Part shown: positions 36,247 through 44,835 of the stretch, piece after piece
How positions within the stretch are numbered: position 1 is the first letter of the stretch
Layout of the letters: each line of letters starts with the position of its first letter
DNA from: JBCAXA01 sp038534295
GTDB taxonomy: Bacteria > Pseudomonadota > Gammaproteobacteria > Steroidobacterales > Woeseiaceae
Reading direction: 5' to 3'
Length of the DNA: 64,000 nt
NCBI GenBank assembly: GCA_038534295.1
Contig: JBCAXA010000002.1
Span: forward strand, 310,001-374,000
The notes under the pieces: generated by a model
Told to the model about the DNA's origin: nothing
What the model saw: only the letters and a program-made list of their open reading frames with translations
Database searches by the model: none
Translations under genes and position numbers: made by a program

Positions 36247-36450
36247 ATGAGTGTGGCACGAGTCACGGAGATTATTGCGTCGTCGCCGAAGAGTTTCGAA
36301 GATGCGGTTCGGCTTGGTGTAAAGCGCGCTAGCGAGACCCTCGATAACGTTCAGGGAGCGTGGGTCCAGGATCAGAAAGTGGTTTGTGAGAATGGCAAGG
36401 TCACGGAGTACCGCGTCAATCTCAAAGTTACTTTTGTCCTGAACAAGTAA
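36247..36450 (+). CDS. dodecin (flavin-binding storage protein)
   Basis: The complete 67-residue protein starts MSVARVTEIIASSPKSFEDA and contains AWVQDQKVVCENGKV, the dodecin pattern with its flavin-stacking Trp and the conserved Gln. Dodecamers bind flavins and lower photochemical damage, or buffer FMN/FAD. GGGGAG gives a good ribosome site. A 6-bp-stem hairpin follows at 36459-36477. Confidence 0.92.
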   Translation: MSVARVTEIIASSPKSFEDAVRLGVKRASETLDNVQGAWVQDQKVVCENGKVTEYRVNLKVTFVLNK

Positions 36451-36458
36451 GCGTTCGA

Positions 36459-36477
36459 CCGGGAGAGTGTATCCCGG
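36459..36477 (+). other. small hairpin after dodecin gene
   Basis: CCGGGA-GAGTGTA-TCCCGG has a perfect 6-bp stem and no T-run. It may protect the dodecin mRNA 3' end or separate it from the next gene. Confidence 0.3.
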
Positions 36478-36507
36478 AGACTCCAAAATAATCACAAGGG
36501 GGGAATC

Positions 36508-37008
36508 ATGGATCTGTTCGGATTCGCGAAGGACATTGGTAAGCGCCTTTTCAACAAAGACGAGGAGGCTGCCGAGAAAATCAAAGAACTCATTGAAACC
36601 AACAACCCGGGCGTAAAAGACCTTTCTGTCGATTTTGATGACGGCATCGTCAGCCTCGGCGGCGAGTGCAGTTCCAGCGCGGCACGTCAGAAATGCATTC
36701 TGATGGCCGGCAACGTGCAGGGCGTGGTTGACGTTTACGCAACCAACATGACCGTTGCGGCGAGCGCGCCGTCGCCAGCGGCAGTGACCGGTGCGCCGCC
36801 ATCGACGCCGTCGCCTGCTGCGGTCGACGACGATGAGGAAAAGGTCGAGTTTTACGTGATCCAAAGCGGTGACACGCTCGGCAAACTCGCCAAGCAGTAC
36901 TACGGCAACGCAATGGAGTATCCGCGTATTTTCGAAGCGAACCGCGAGGTTATCGAAGACCCCGACAAGATCTTTGTCGGGCAGAAAATCCGCATACCGC
37001 TCGATTGA
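36508..37008 (+). CDS. kbp: BON-LysM protein, YgaU/Kbp-like
   Basis: The product of 166 residues has an N-terminal helix, a BON domain (about 15-85) and, after an Ala/Pro linker, a C-terminal LysM domain (about 115-165: FYVIQSGDTLGKLAKQYYG). It matches E. coli Kbp (YgaU), a cytoplasmic potassium-binding protein, in size and order, with a longer linker. There is no signal peptide, which fits Kbp rather than murein binding. GGGGGG is a strong ribosome site. A terminator follows at 37032. Confidence 0.85.
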   Translation: MDLFGFAKDIGKRLFNKDEEAAEKIKELIETNNPGVKDLSVDFDDGIVSLGGECSSSAARQKCILMAGNVQGVVDVYATNMTVAASAPSPAAVTGAPPSTPSPAAVDDDEEKVEFYVIQSGDTLGKLAKQYYGNAMEYPRIFEANREVIEDPDKIFVGQKIRIPLD

Positions 37009-37031
37009 CAACCGGCATCCGGTTCGAGCAA

Positions 37032-37076
37032 AACGCTCGTCGGGCGCCGCTAGGGCGTCAGGCGGGCGTTTTTTTT
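37032..37076 (+). terminator. rho-independent terminator after kbp
   Basis: AACGCTCG (37032-37039) and CGGGCGTT (37063-37070) pair with one G-T wobble and are followed by eight T in a row (37069-37076). The structure overlaps the last codons of the opposing methyltransferase-like gene. Confidence 0.8.
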
Positions 37077-38074
37077 AGCCGGTAATGCCCGACGAACCAG
37101 TCTTTGCCGCCGTTTGTGCCGAATAACTCGGCGCACGCCATGTAAAACATGCGCCAGCGCTGGAGCATGCGTTGAATCTCATGGCCTGGTACCGCCGCAG
37201 CCAGTGCCTGGGTCGCCGCAGCGCGATTGCGGTCAAGTTCGGCTAACCACGCGTTGGATGTCCTTTCGTAATGTTTGCCGTTGACCTGCCACTGCTGCTC
37301 GACCGTCAAATGGTCGGTGAAGTGGGCAAATATGTCGTAGTTCGGCATGATGCCGCCAGAGAAGAAGTGCTGCGTCATCCAGTCGTTGCCGTTCTCGTTT
37401 TCGAACGGATACGAATACTCGCGGTGGCAAAAAATGTGCACGAACGCCCGGCCATCTGCACGCAGCCAACTAGCAACCCGTTCCAGTAGCAGGCGGTAGT
37501 TACGCATGTGCTCGAACATCTCAATCGAAACGACGCGATCAAATTGCCGATCGATTGCGAAATCTCGCATATCGGCGGTGATGACCTCGAGATTACGCAG
37601 GCCGCGGTCGCGCGCGCGCTGCTCGATAAAGGCGCGCTGCGACGCGGAATTCGACACGCTCGTGATAGTCGACGCCGGGTAATGCTCGGCCATCCATAAC
37701 GAGAGAGAGCCCCAGCCGCAGCCGAGTTCGAGTACCTGCTGACCATCGGCAAGCGCTGCGCGCTCGGCGCTCAGCGCGAGCATCGCGGCCTCCGAATCCG
37801 CGAGCGTCGTCGCGGCGTCCGGCCAAAAGCCGCAGCTGTATTTGAGGTGCGGGCCGAGACAGAGCCGAAAGAACTCGGCGGGCACTTCGTAATGCTGTTC
37901 GTTGGCGGCGTCGGTTTGTTCCGCAATAGGGCCGGCGCCCAATGCGGCGATCCAGTCATTGCGATCGCTGCTGGCCTCGGCGCGCAGCCGCCGTTGCATC
38001 ATGCGCCGCATCGTCGCACGCAACACGAAGTCGGGCGCAAGCCGGCGCTCGGCAATCTCGATGGCGAGTGACAT
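37058..38074 (-). CDS. CFA-synthase family SAM-dependent methyltransferase, coclaurine-N-methyltransferase-like
   Basis: The product of 338 residues is a class I SAM enzyme. Motif I is VLELGCGWGSLSLWMAEHYP (about 113-132). Acceptor-region landmarks are HYEVPAEFF and LKYSCGFW near 60-80, then VSIEMFEHMRNY. The segments LKYSC, NSASQRAFIEQ and ELGCGWGSL match plant-type coclaurine N-methyltransferases more closely than E. coli Cfa, which also has a longer N-terminal domain. It may modify lipid double bonds or a small amine. The window cannot decide. The gene is monocistronic and ends inside the kbp terminator. Confidence 0.8.
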   Translation of the reverse strand: MSLAIEIAERRLAPDFVLRATMRRMMQRRLRAEASSDRNDWIAALGAGPIAEQTDAANEQHYEVPAEFFRLCLGPHLKYSCGFWPDAATTLADSEAAMLALSAERAALADGQQVLELGCGWGSLSLWMAEHYPASTITSVSNSASQRAFIEQRARDRGLRNLEVITADMRDFAIDRQFDRVVSIEMFEHMRNYRLLLERVASWLRADGRAFVHIFCHREYSYPFENENGNDWMTQHFFSGGIMPNYDIFAHFTDHLTVEQQWQVNGKHYERTSNAWLAELDRNRAAATQALAAAVPGHEIQRMLQRWRMFYMACAELFGTNGGKDWFVGHYRLKKTPA

Positions 38075-38140
38075 ACCTATTCGTTGGTGCGTGTAGGCCG
38101 ACGTCTGGTCGTGCCGATCGTGCGCAACGCAGTTCGCGCG

Positions 38141-38815
38141 TTACGTGGACTCCTCACCGGTGATAAACGCCTGCAGCGAGTCGGCCAGATTCGTGCACGC
38201 TGCTGTTTGAGTTCGCGCGATCAGCGGAATTGGGATAACGATGGCTGGCATGTATGACGTGCCGCTAACGTCGGCCTTAACCGATCCCGCATTCTCCAGG
38301 CGCTTCAAATCCCAGACAGACGCTTCGTAGTTGGCATCGGTCTCCCACCACGCGAAACCGAAACAGCCGCCACCACCGGGTCCGGCGGCACAAGACATAC
38401 TGCCGCCACCGCCAGTGCGGTCGGTGGTGCCATCAAGCCAAACAATGTAGCGCACACCGGTCTCTGCTATCCGTTCGGCCACACCAGGACGCTGCATCAG
38501 CTTCGGCAGACCCTTCGTGTCGGTCGGTGCCGTGCGCGGTTCGAACCAGGGGAACAGCGAATCAACGAACTGCTCGTTTGGCATGACGCTGAGGCCGGTA
38601 CTGCCTTTGGCAAGCTGTTTGCCGATGCATTCGGTAAACGAGCGCTCAGTTTCGTTACCGAGGTGATAACTCTTCGGCATGACGACAATTGATTCACCGG
38701 AACTGATACCGGTCGTCGCCTGCTTCGTGTCCTCGAGCTTTGCGGTGACACAGCCGCCCAATCCGATCGCGAAGACACCAAAGGCCAGGCCAAGTGTGCG
38801 TGTATTGCTAATCAC
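38141..38815 (-). CDS. lipoprotein of unknown function, second of a pair
   Basis: The product of 224 residues has a signal peptide with lipobox GLGGC, a domain with conserved-looking RSFTECIGKQL and VRYIVWLDG, and an unusual Gly/Cys cluster (SMSCAAGPGGGGCFGF). It begins at GTG 38815, with GGAG about 8 bases upstream, and overlaps the stop of the preceding lipoprotein gene by 8 bases. The two are surely co-translated. A longer reading frame to 38986 is antisense-like and not supported. No family name can be given. Confidence 0.7.
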   Translation of the reverse strand: MISNTRTLGLAFGVFAIGLGGCVTAKLEDTKQATTGISSGESIVVMPKSYHLGNETERSFTECIGKQLAKGSTGLSVMPNEQFVDSLFPWFEPRTAPTDTKGLPKLMQRPGVAERIAETGVRYIVWLDGTTDRTGGGGSMSCAAGPGGGGCFGFAWWETDANYEASVWDLKRLENAGSVKADVSGTSYMPAIVIPIPLIARTQTAACTNLADSLQAFITGEEST

Positions 38816-39578
38816 GTAGTTTCTCCGCTGATTCGATCGTTGGATTGACGTCCCCGCCGCCGCTTTCGCTCGCCGCGACCGCGGTGCCAGCCGGTCCGTC
38901 TTCTGATGTTGAGACGTCCGCATCACCGTCGGGTTCCGCCGCGAGCTGCGGTTGCTCACCCGGCGCACCGCGGTTGTCATCGACAAGCCGCTTGGCTTGC
39001 GCGGCTAAGCGCATGGAAACGAGCGCTGCTGCGTCACGCATCGCGAGAATTGCGGCACGTTGGATCGCAGATTCGCCCTCGAAGCGTTCCGCACCGGACT
39101 TACCGTACGCATTAATCGGCCACGTGCCGATCTTGGTGCCAAAGCGGTTGAACACTTCGATCTGATAGCGAATCCACACCGTGTACGCGTCGGTTCGGCT
39201 TTGCTGTGGCAAGGCGAATTCAAAGGCTTGGACCGAGGGTCGCAGCACGAGATCAAAGCGTTCGGGCTCGACGGGCTCCTCGGGACCGAGAAACGTGGCG
39301 GCCGGAAACAGCGAAGCCAAGATCTGGTCGTAAACGCGTTTGTTCGCGTTGCCGAGCTTTATGGTCCACTGCTTGTTACCCAGCAGCTCTTCTTTATGAG
39401 TGTAGTCGTACATTTCAGGCGTGTATTGAACGCCTACCTTGTACGGCATGGGCTCGATGAGCGGGGGTGGGATCGTCGGTTCGGAGAGGGTCAGGTTTTG
39501 GGAGCCGCAGCCTGACAGCAACGCCACCGCTGCACCACCTAACAAAATTGAAGCTTGCCACCGACGCGCCAATGACAT
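38808..39578 (-). CDS. lipoprotein of unknown function, first of a pair
   Basis: The product of about 256 residues has a signal peptide with lipobox LSGC, a mixed alpha/beta domain (about 45-200) and a disordered acidic tail. The segments FDLVLRPSVQAFEFAL and YTVWIRYQIEVFNRFG suggest a fold like small outer-membrane lipoproteins that process or bind other proteins. ATG 39578 starts the signal peptide, although GGGAG lies directly against it. An extended frame to 39743 has no support. It overlaps the next gene by 8 bases. Confidence 0.65.
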   Translation of the reverse strand: MSLARRWQASILLGGAAVALLSGCGSQNLTLSEPTIPPPLIEPMPYKVGVQYTPEMYDYTHKEELLGNKQWTIKLGNANKRVYDQILASLFPAATFLGPEEPVEPERFDLVLRPSVQAFEFALPQQSRTDAYTVWIRYQIEVFNRFGTKIGTWPINAYGKSGAERFEGESAIQRAAILAMRDAAALVSMRLAAQAKRLVDDNRGAPGEQPQLAAEPDGDADVSTSEDGPAGTAVAASESGGGDVNPTIESAEKLRD

Positions 39579-39781
39579 CTCCCGGATACGAATTTGGGCC
39601 GGCCGAATACCGTTTCGACAGCGTCCTAGACGCGAAGTTTCCGAAACTGAACGGACCGCTCGTTTCACTGTAGTCGGCGCATCACTACTGCGCAAGCAAA
39701 GCTGAGATATTCCGCCCGACTGTCGCAGTACAGTAACAAACAACCGCCGCTTATCGGCGGGTCAGGCGAGCTCTGGTAGCA

Positions 39782-40066
39782 ATGACCGTAACCACATACT
39801 GGAAGCGCAGTGCGCGCGGCATTTACCGCGATAGGGCGGCCGAGCGGCTCGATCTGCTGCTCGCCGGTACGCTGCGCTTGGTCGACGTTGGCTGCGATGG
39901 CCAGCGCCTTCTGTACGTCGACCTCGACCATGGCGAGTACAAGGAGCTGCGCTTCGTCGATCACCCGGATGGCTTCGCCGGTACGGCCAGCCTGGCCACC
40001 GTTTCCGTCGATTACGTCAAAAAGCATTATCGCAGGACGCCGGATTTTAGCGTCCAGGAGCGTTGA
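39782..40066 (+). CDS. small soluble protein of unknown function
   Basis: The product of 94 residues has no signal or membrane segment. It has a strand-rich look (TLRLVDVGCDGQRLLYVDLDHGEYKEL) and a basic C-terminus. A weak GGTAG precedes ATG 39782. It is divergent from the lipoprotein pair and convergent with the NTF2-like gene. No family is recognised. Confidence 0.55.
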   Translation: MTVTTYWKRSARGIYRDRAAERLDLLLAGTLRLVDVGCDGQRLLYVDLDHGEYKELRFVDHPDGFAGTASLATVSVDYVKKHYRRTPDFSVQER

Positions 40067-40089
40067 GACTGCGCCGTCGCCGCGAGCGC

Positions 40090-40680
40090 CTAGTGCAGCT
40101 GCTCGCGGATTCGCCGCAAAACGCCGGATGCCACCGGCACGTGCTCGAAGAAGCCTGCGCCGGAGTCCCAGTAGTCGAAATGCAGTGCAATTCGCCCGTC
40201 GGCGTCTAGCCGCATATGCGACATGCCCATCGAGACCATAGGGGCACCCTCGTTAAACGCTGGGTGTTCGATTCGCATGGACCATCGCAGGTAAAAGTCG
40301 TCGCCGCTGCGCACGATATCCGTGAATTCCACGGCGATGGCGTCCGCGCCCTGGGCCGACTTCCGGTAGTACGCTTCGATAGCGTCGCGCCCCCGAACAA
40401 TCGCCAGGGTGTCGCTCAACATTGCCTGTTCGGCATAAACGTGGCGGGTATGTTCGCGCACGTTTTCCGGCGTGATGTTTGCGAAAAAACCTTCGAGACG
40501 CGCCAACGCGGCGGCTTCAGATTCGCTGCCGGGCGCAGGCGGCTTCGTTGCCGCAAGGCGCGTCAGCGCCTCACTGTAGGCCGTGAACGGATCTTCAGCG
40601 GGCGGCGCGGTTTGGACGTAGCCGAATGCCAGCAGTCCCAGCACAGCTACGATCCACGCGAGAGCGTGCAGCCATTTCAT
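40090..40680 (-). CDS. membrane-anchored NTF2/SnoaL-like domain protein
   Basis: The product of 196 residues has an N-terminal membrane anchor (about 4-24) and a SnoaL-like cone-shaped domain (about 60-190). The pattern NITPENVREHTRHVYAEQAML ... GRDAIEAYYRK ... ALHFDYWDSG is typical of NTF2-like proteins that bind small hydrophobic ligands. Whether the pocket is catalytic cannot be told. It faces the periplasm if the anchor is uncleaved. The TauE gene on the same strand lies just upstream. Confidence 0.75.
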   Translation of the reverse strand: MKWLHALAWIVAVLGLLAFGYVQTAPPAEDPFTAYSEALTRLAATKPPAPGSESEAAALARLEGFFANITPENVREHTRHVYAEQAMLSDTLAIVRGRDAIEAYYRKSAQGADAIAVEFTDIVRSGDDFYLRWSMRIEHPAFNEGAPMVSMGMSHMRLDADGRIALHFDYWDSGAGFFEHVPVASGVLRRIREQLH

Positions 40681-40749
40681 GGCTCGAGTCGCCAGATAGT
40701 CGTCATCGCGCGGACGGTACGGGTTCCATTGTGACGATCGTGTCGTGGT

Positions 40750-41508
40750 CTAGCTGCCCACGACGAGCAAACGCAGCACGAAAACCACGATGACCAACGC
40801 GAAAACTCGGCGGACCCAAACCTCGCCGCCGCGAAGTGTCGTCCGCGCACCGAGCCAGCCGCCAACGGCCATGCCGGCCGCCAGAGACGCACCGGCGATC
40901 CAATAAATCTCGGTATTGCGAGCGTAGATCAAGAGTGCAAATCCCATGTAGAGCAGCACGATGAGCACTTTGACGGAATTGACACGGACGAGGTCGAGCC
41001 CCAGCACTCGATGGAGGATCGGCATGAGCAAGAAGCCGACACCAATCTGGATAAAACCGCCCCAGACACCGGCCCCGAACATCAAACCTAATCCGACCAT
41101 GTAGCGCCGGCGACTCACCAGGCCAGACGTGGTCGTCGTCTGTGTCGCACGGTGCGGCCAAAGCATCCACGCGAGCATCGCCAGCAAGATAATGGCCAGT
41201 ACTCGATCGAACCACACGCCATCCAGACGCACGCCGATGGCGGCGCCGACGATCGCGCCGGGAATGGCTGCGGTCGACAGCAACAGCGCCAGCTTGAGAT
41301 CGGCAAAACCCTCGCGGCGAAACGTCGAAACGGCCGCCAGGTTTTGCGCGATGATTGCGACGCGATTTGTACCGTTGGCGCTTGGCCCCGACAGGCCAAA
41401 AAACAGCAACATCGGGACACTCAGCATCGACCCGCCGGCGGCCATCACGTTGACCCATCCGGCGACGACGCCGGTACCGGTCAATGCCAGCAATTCCCAG
41501 AGTTGCAA
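40750..41508 (-). CDS. TauE/SafE family sulfite or organosulfonate exporter
   Basis: The product of 252 residues has about eight membrane helices. The first repeat begins AGWVNVMAAGGSMLSVPMLL, the family's G-x-G-G-S-x-x-x-P-x-L pattern, and NGTNRVAIIAQN follows. The second half has VWGGFIQIGVGFLLMPIL. Members export sulfite, sulfoacetate or other small anions, or supply sulfur. The substrate is unknown here. It lies upstream of the NTF2-like gene with a gap of 69 bases. Confidence 0.88.
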   Translation of the reverse strand: MQLWELLALTGTGVVAGWVNVMAAGGSMLSVPMLLFFGLSGPSANGTNRVAIIAQNLAAVSTFRREGFADLKLALLLSTAAIPGAIVGAAIGVRLDGVWFDRVLAIILLAMLAWMLWPHRATQTTTTSGLVSRRRYMVGLGLMFGAGVWGGFIQIGVGFLLMPILHRVLGLDLVRVNSVKVLIVLLYMGFALLIYARNTEIYWIAGASLAAGMAVGGWLGARTTLRGGEVWVRRVFALVIVVFVLRLLVVGS

Positions 41509-41661
41509 GGCTGAATTCGTCGCGTTAGATCGGCGGTCGGGAGCTAGGGACCCGCGTTTGCCGCTGCGGCACGGGCGCTAACCGTGCCACCGAGCAAGCC
41601 GGCGGGGCCGCAGTGGTTGTGGCGCCGCGCGACGGCGACGGCGACTTATTGATCGCAACGC

Positions 41662-42513
41662 CTAACCTCCAAACGTGTCGCACTGGTCGACGGCGCCCGA
41701 TCGAAAGCCGCGCTGGAACCAGCCCATGCGTTCTTCCGAGCTGCCGTGCGTAAAGGTCTCGGGCCGAACAGCGCGACCCGCCGAGCGTTGTATCGTGTCG
41801 TCGCCGACGGCGGCAGCGGCACTCATTGCCTCGTCAATATCACCGGGCTCCAAGGTGCGGTATTTGGCATCCGCGAGCGACGCCCACACGCCGGCATAGC
41901 AATCGGCCTGTAGCTCCATGCGGACCTGCAGCGCGTTTTGCTGCGTCTTGCTCGCACGCGCCTGCGCCGCGCGCACCTGACGTGAGATGCCCGTAATGGT
42001 CTGCACGTGATGGCCGACCTCGTGGGCAATAACGTAGGCGACCGAAAAATCGCCGCGTGCACCCATGCGCTGCAGCTGGCTCAGAAAACTGAGGTCGATG
42101 TAGACCTTGCGATCGGCAGGGCAGTAAAACGGACCGGTTGCGGCCGATCCAAGTCCGCAGGCCGTATCGGTAGAGCCGCTGAAAAGTACCAACGTCGGTG
42201 GCTCGTAGCGCTGCCCCGCTCGGCGGAAGATCTCGGCCCAGATCGTCTCCGTATCGCGCAGGACGACACTGACAAACGCAGCGGCTTCATCTTCCGCAGC
42301 GCTGCGCGGTGCTGGTGATTCAGCGGGAGCGGTCCCTTGGGACTGCGTCATCGTTTGCGTCAGAACCTGCATCGGATCCTGGCCGAGCACGAAAATGGCG
42401 ATGAGCGCCATGATGATCGTGCCAACGCCGCCGCCCATTGCCACCTTGCGCCCGCGCGACATGCCGCGACGGTCCTCGACATTGCGGCTTTGCTGCCGTC
42501 CTCTCCAACGCAT
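41662..42513 (-). CDS. YpfJ-family neutral zinc metallopeptidase
   Basis: The product of about 283 residues has a short N-terminal cytoplasmic segment and one membrane anchor (GGGVGTIIMALIAIFVLG). The periplasmic peptidase domain carries HEVGHHVQ, and the downstream region ELQADCYAGVW supplies the third ligand. Segments ACGLGSAATGPFYCP and KVYIDLSF are also typical of the family (putative zinc peptidase YpfJ/KPN_02809). ATG 42513 fits the relatives; a start at 42597 adds 28 basic residues. Confidence 0.9.
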   Translation of the reverse strand: MRWRGRQQSRNVEDRRGMSRGRKVAMGGGVGTIIMALIAIFVLGQDPMQVLTQTMTQSQGTAPAESPAPRSAAEDEAAAFVSVVLRDTETIWAEIFRRAGQRYEPPTLVLFSGSTDTACGLGSAATGPFYCPADRKVYIDLSFLSQLQRMGARGDFSVAYVIAHEVGHHVQTITGISRQVRAAQARASKTQQNALQVRMELQADCYAGVWASLADAKYRTLEPGDIDEAMSAAAAVGDDTIQRSAGRAVRPETFTHGSSEERMGWFQRGFRSGAVDQCDTFGG

Positions 42514-42790
42514 AGCTTGCTTAACTCCCTGTCGCAGAGGCGTTTGCCGCCTTTTTGCAAGTCTAGCGTGGATGCCGCGCCTCATCGACGCGGGCATCGC
42601 TTGCGGCCGTAACGATGCGCGAGTCGGTTCGTCGCTAGAGATTTATCAGAATAAAATAGGTATATAAAATAGTGCTTTCCGACGTTTTTCTAATCTGAAT
42701 TGTCGTAGATTGGGTCAGCCCTAGCTCGCATTGCCACAATACTTTCATATGACGCTACTACGCTTCGCGACCTTGCTCGGGAGGCTTTGT
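42514..42790. other. AT-rich intergenic region between divergent genes
   Basis: These 277 bases are AT-rich in the middle (about 42630-42700; TATATAAAATAG and neighbouring TTTATC/TAAAATAGG). They must contain both divergent promoters. Several -10-like hexamers are present and no single promoter can be chosen by eye. No palindrome or repeat was seen. Confidence 0.4.
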
Positions 42791-43360
42791 ATGTTGTTTC
42801 GTCGTTCGTTGCGGCACGGTCGCACGCTTGTTGCGGTCGCGATCGCAGGGTTCACCTTGACGCTAGGTGCGTGTGCGGGTTCGACATCGACACCCGGCGC
42901 GGTTGCGGAGTCCAAACCCACAGCGGGAGCAGCAGCTGCGCCGGCCACCACCGAGGTCGCCGCCGTTCAGCCGGAGCGTCGCCCAACACGGCCGCCCAAT
43001 CCGTTGGTGCTGGAGCGCAACCAGTACGTCGACAACATTTGGAGTGTCGTTCCTGACGACGGCAACGCCCACGTGCGGCTTACGTTTCGGCTCGATGGCA
43101 AGCGATTCCCCGGCCGCTTGTCGTTCGCATCGGAATTTGTTTTTCGCGCGATCGACCGCGAGAACGAGCGCATGGTTAACGTTGGCCTAAACCCGAATCT
43201 GAACGGTCGGTGGGTGTACGAAGGTTTGCCGCCCGGCACGTACGATTTGTTGCTCGTTGGTTCTCGTCGGTTCGCCGGCTGGGAATGGGAGCAGTCCAAC
43301 GTGACGGTCGACGCCAACACAGCGCCCGAGTTCGTAATCACGCTCGCGGTTCCGGAGTAG
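42791..43360 (+). CDS. lipoprotein with transthyretin-like beta domain, unknown function
   Basis: The product of about 189 residues has a signal peptide and lipobox LGAC, an Ala/Pro/Thr-rich linker and a beta-sandwich domain (about 75-189). The segment GRWVYEGLPPGTYDLLLVG resembles carboxypeptidase-regulatory (CarboxypepD_reg) or prealbumin-like domains. ATG 42791 is supported by GGAGG. An upstream ATG at 42731 would add 20 residues that spoil the signal peptide. It is probably on the outer or periplasmic face. No partner is adjacent. Confidence 0.65.
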   Translation: MLFRRSLRHGRTLVAVAIAGFTLTLGACAGSTSTPGAVAESKPTAGAAAAPATTEVAAVQPERRPTRPPNPLVLERNQYVDNIWSVVPDDGNAHVRLTFRLDGKRFPGRLSFASEFVFRAIDRENERMVNVGLNPNLNGRWVYEGLPPGTYDLLLVGSRRFAGWEWEQSNVTVDANTAPEFVITLAVPE

Positions 43361-43515
43361 CCGTTGGGCCGAGCGCCAGCGTGCTCAAGGCCTATCGGTT
43401 CGCCAGTGCGCTGACGGCAATAATTCGTCACATTATTGGTAAACGTTTTTCACGCTAGCGTTATTATTCGCCGGCACGCTCTATCCTCGGCGCATTGCAG
43501 GAGGCTAGGGCGGAA

Positions 43516-43905
43516 ATGGCATCTCGTTGGACCTTCACCACTGCCGTTTTGTTGGCGTCATTGTCATTGTGTACGCACGCGGCGATGATCGACGAATCCA
43601 ACACGGGCGATACCGCGCTATCCCTGAAAGGCGCCTCCGACAGCGCGATCACCCCCCCTGTAGCACCAATGCCCGCACCGTTTGAACCGGGCGGCGGCGC
43701 GTTCTCATCGGGGCTCGTCGAGGACCCGAGCACCTATTCAGCCGGGTTGCCGGTCTTGCCGACGGTACGGCCCGTTGCCGACGGGTTTGGCCCGGGATCG
43801 CCCGACATCAATGTCGTGCCGCTGCCAGCACCCGTCATGCTGCTGCTGTCAGCACTTGGCCTATTGGGTCTCGGGCGGCGCCGACTGCAAGCGGCTAGTT
43901 CGTAA
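43516..43905 (+). CDS. secreted protein with VPLPA-CTERM sorting signal
   Basis: The product of about 129 residues has a signal peptide, a Pro/Gly/Ala-rich low-complexity middle and a C-terminal sorting signal. The last 30 residues read VPLPA, then a hydrophobic span (PVMLLLSALGLLGLG), then RRR, which is the VPLPA-CTERM variant of PEP-CTERM. Such tails are recognised by an exosortase, so the protein should be cleaved and anchored or exported to the extracellular matrix. No exosortase gene lies in this window. ATG 43516 follows AGGAGG and GGCGGAA; TTG 43495 is less likely. The mature protein has no recognisable domain. Confidence 0.75.
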   Translation: MASRWTFTTAVLLASLSLCTHAAMIDESNTGDTALSLKGASDSAITPPVAPMPAPFEPGGGAFSSGLVEDPSTYSAGLPVLPTVRPVADGFGPGSPDINVVPLPAPVMLLLSALGLLGLGRRRLQAASS

Positions 43906-44042
43906 CCTGACTCACTACCGAACTTCTCGGTAGGCCCGCAGCGGGAAAACGTCCTGCTACCCAAGCCCATTGATCGTGGACCGCAGCTCGAGCCGCTGCA
44001 CATTCTCGCCGTACCATTGGATCGCTATACACTTCGGTCCAC

Positions 44043-44828
44043 ATGAGTAGACCAGCACGGTTCCTGAGGAATCTCCCCCCGTTGCCGGAGGGCGTGCAGG
44101 AGTTCACACGGTTACTGCGGAATAGTTGCCGCGACCTCGCGCCCATCATCGGGGTTGTCAGCTTTTTCCAGATTGTCGTCCTGCGCCAGCCCTTCCCGAA
44201 TTTTGCCGACGTTCTGTTCGGTCTGCTGGCGGTGCTGTTCGGATTGACGCTGTTTATCCGGGGGCTGGAGATCGGCCTCTTTCCGATTGGCGAATCCATG
44301 GCCGGCGCTTTCGCCAAGAAAGGCAACGTCTGGTGGCTCATGGCCTTTGCCTTTGCGTTGGGGTTTGGCACGACCATCGCTGAGCCGGCGTTGATCGCCG
44401 TGGCCGGCGAGGCGGCGGCGATAAAGATGGCGGCCGCGAGCGCCGCCGGCGGGCTGCCTCTAAATCCGCAAGCTGAAGCCGCCTACGCGCTCGGGCTCAG
44501 GTATACGGTCGCCGTTTCGGTCGGCGTGTCGCTGATCATCGGGGTCATACGCATCATTCTGGGCTGGCCGATCCAGTGGTTCATCATCGTCGGCTACATT
44601 CTGATTGTGCTGCTTACACAGTTCGCGCCGCGCGACATTATCGGCATTGCCTATGATTCAGGCGGCGTCACCACCTCGACTATCACCGTGCCGCTGGTGA
44701 CGGCGCTCGGCATCGGGCTTTCTACCGTGATCAAAGGCCGTAATCCGCTCGTTGACGGCTTTGGCTTGATCGCGTTTGCAAGCCTCACGCCGATTCTCTT
44801 CGTCCTCGCCTACGGCATGATCGTCTGA
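44043..44828 (+). CDS. DUF1538 membrane protein, first copy
   Basis: The product of 261 residues has about seven membrane helices. It has two hallmark motifs: GFGTTIAEPALIAV (about 113-126) and YDSGGVTTSTITVPLVTALG (about 206-225). The pair of motifs suggests re-entrant loops forming a translocation path, but that is inference. It is the first gene of a four-gene operon with a second DUF1538, a PII-like protein and a CBS-pair protein, 7 bases from the next start. The family has no proven substrate to my knowledge. Confidence 0.88.
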   Translation: MSRPARFLRNLPPLPEGVQEFTRLLRNSCRDLAPIIGVVSFFQIVVLRQPFPNFADVLFGLLAVLFGLTLFIRGLEIGLFPIGESMAGAFAKKGNVWWLMAFAFALGFGTTIAEPALIAVAGEAAAIKMAAASAAGGLPLNPQAEAAYALGLRYTVAVSVGVSLIIGVIRIILGWPIQWFIIVGYILIVLLTQFAPRDIIGIAYDSGGVTTSTITVPLVTALGIGLSTVIKGRNPLVDGFGLIAFASLTPILFVLAYGMIV

Positions 44829-44835
44829 GGCGGGC

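Noticed and set aside
35617..37011. A 464-codon leftward open frame opposite the NlpC, dodecin and kbp genes
   Set aside because: It runs antisense to three strongly supported genes and has no recognisable domain. It is a by-product of GC-rich codon bias.
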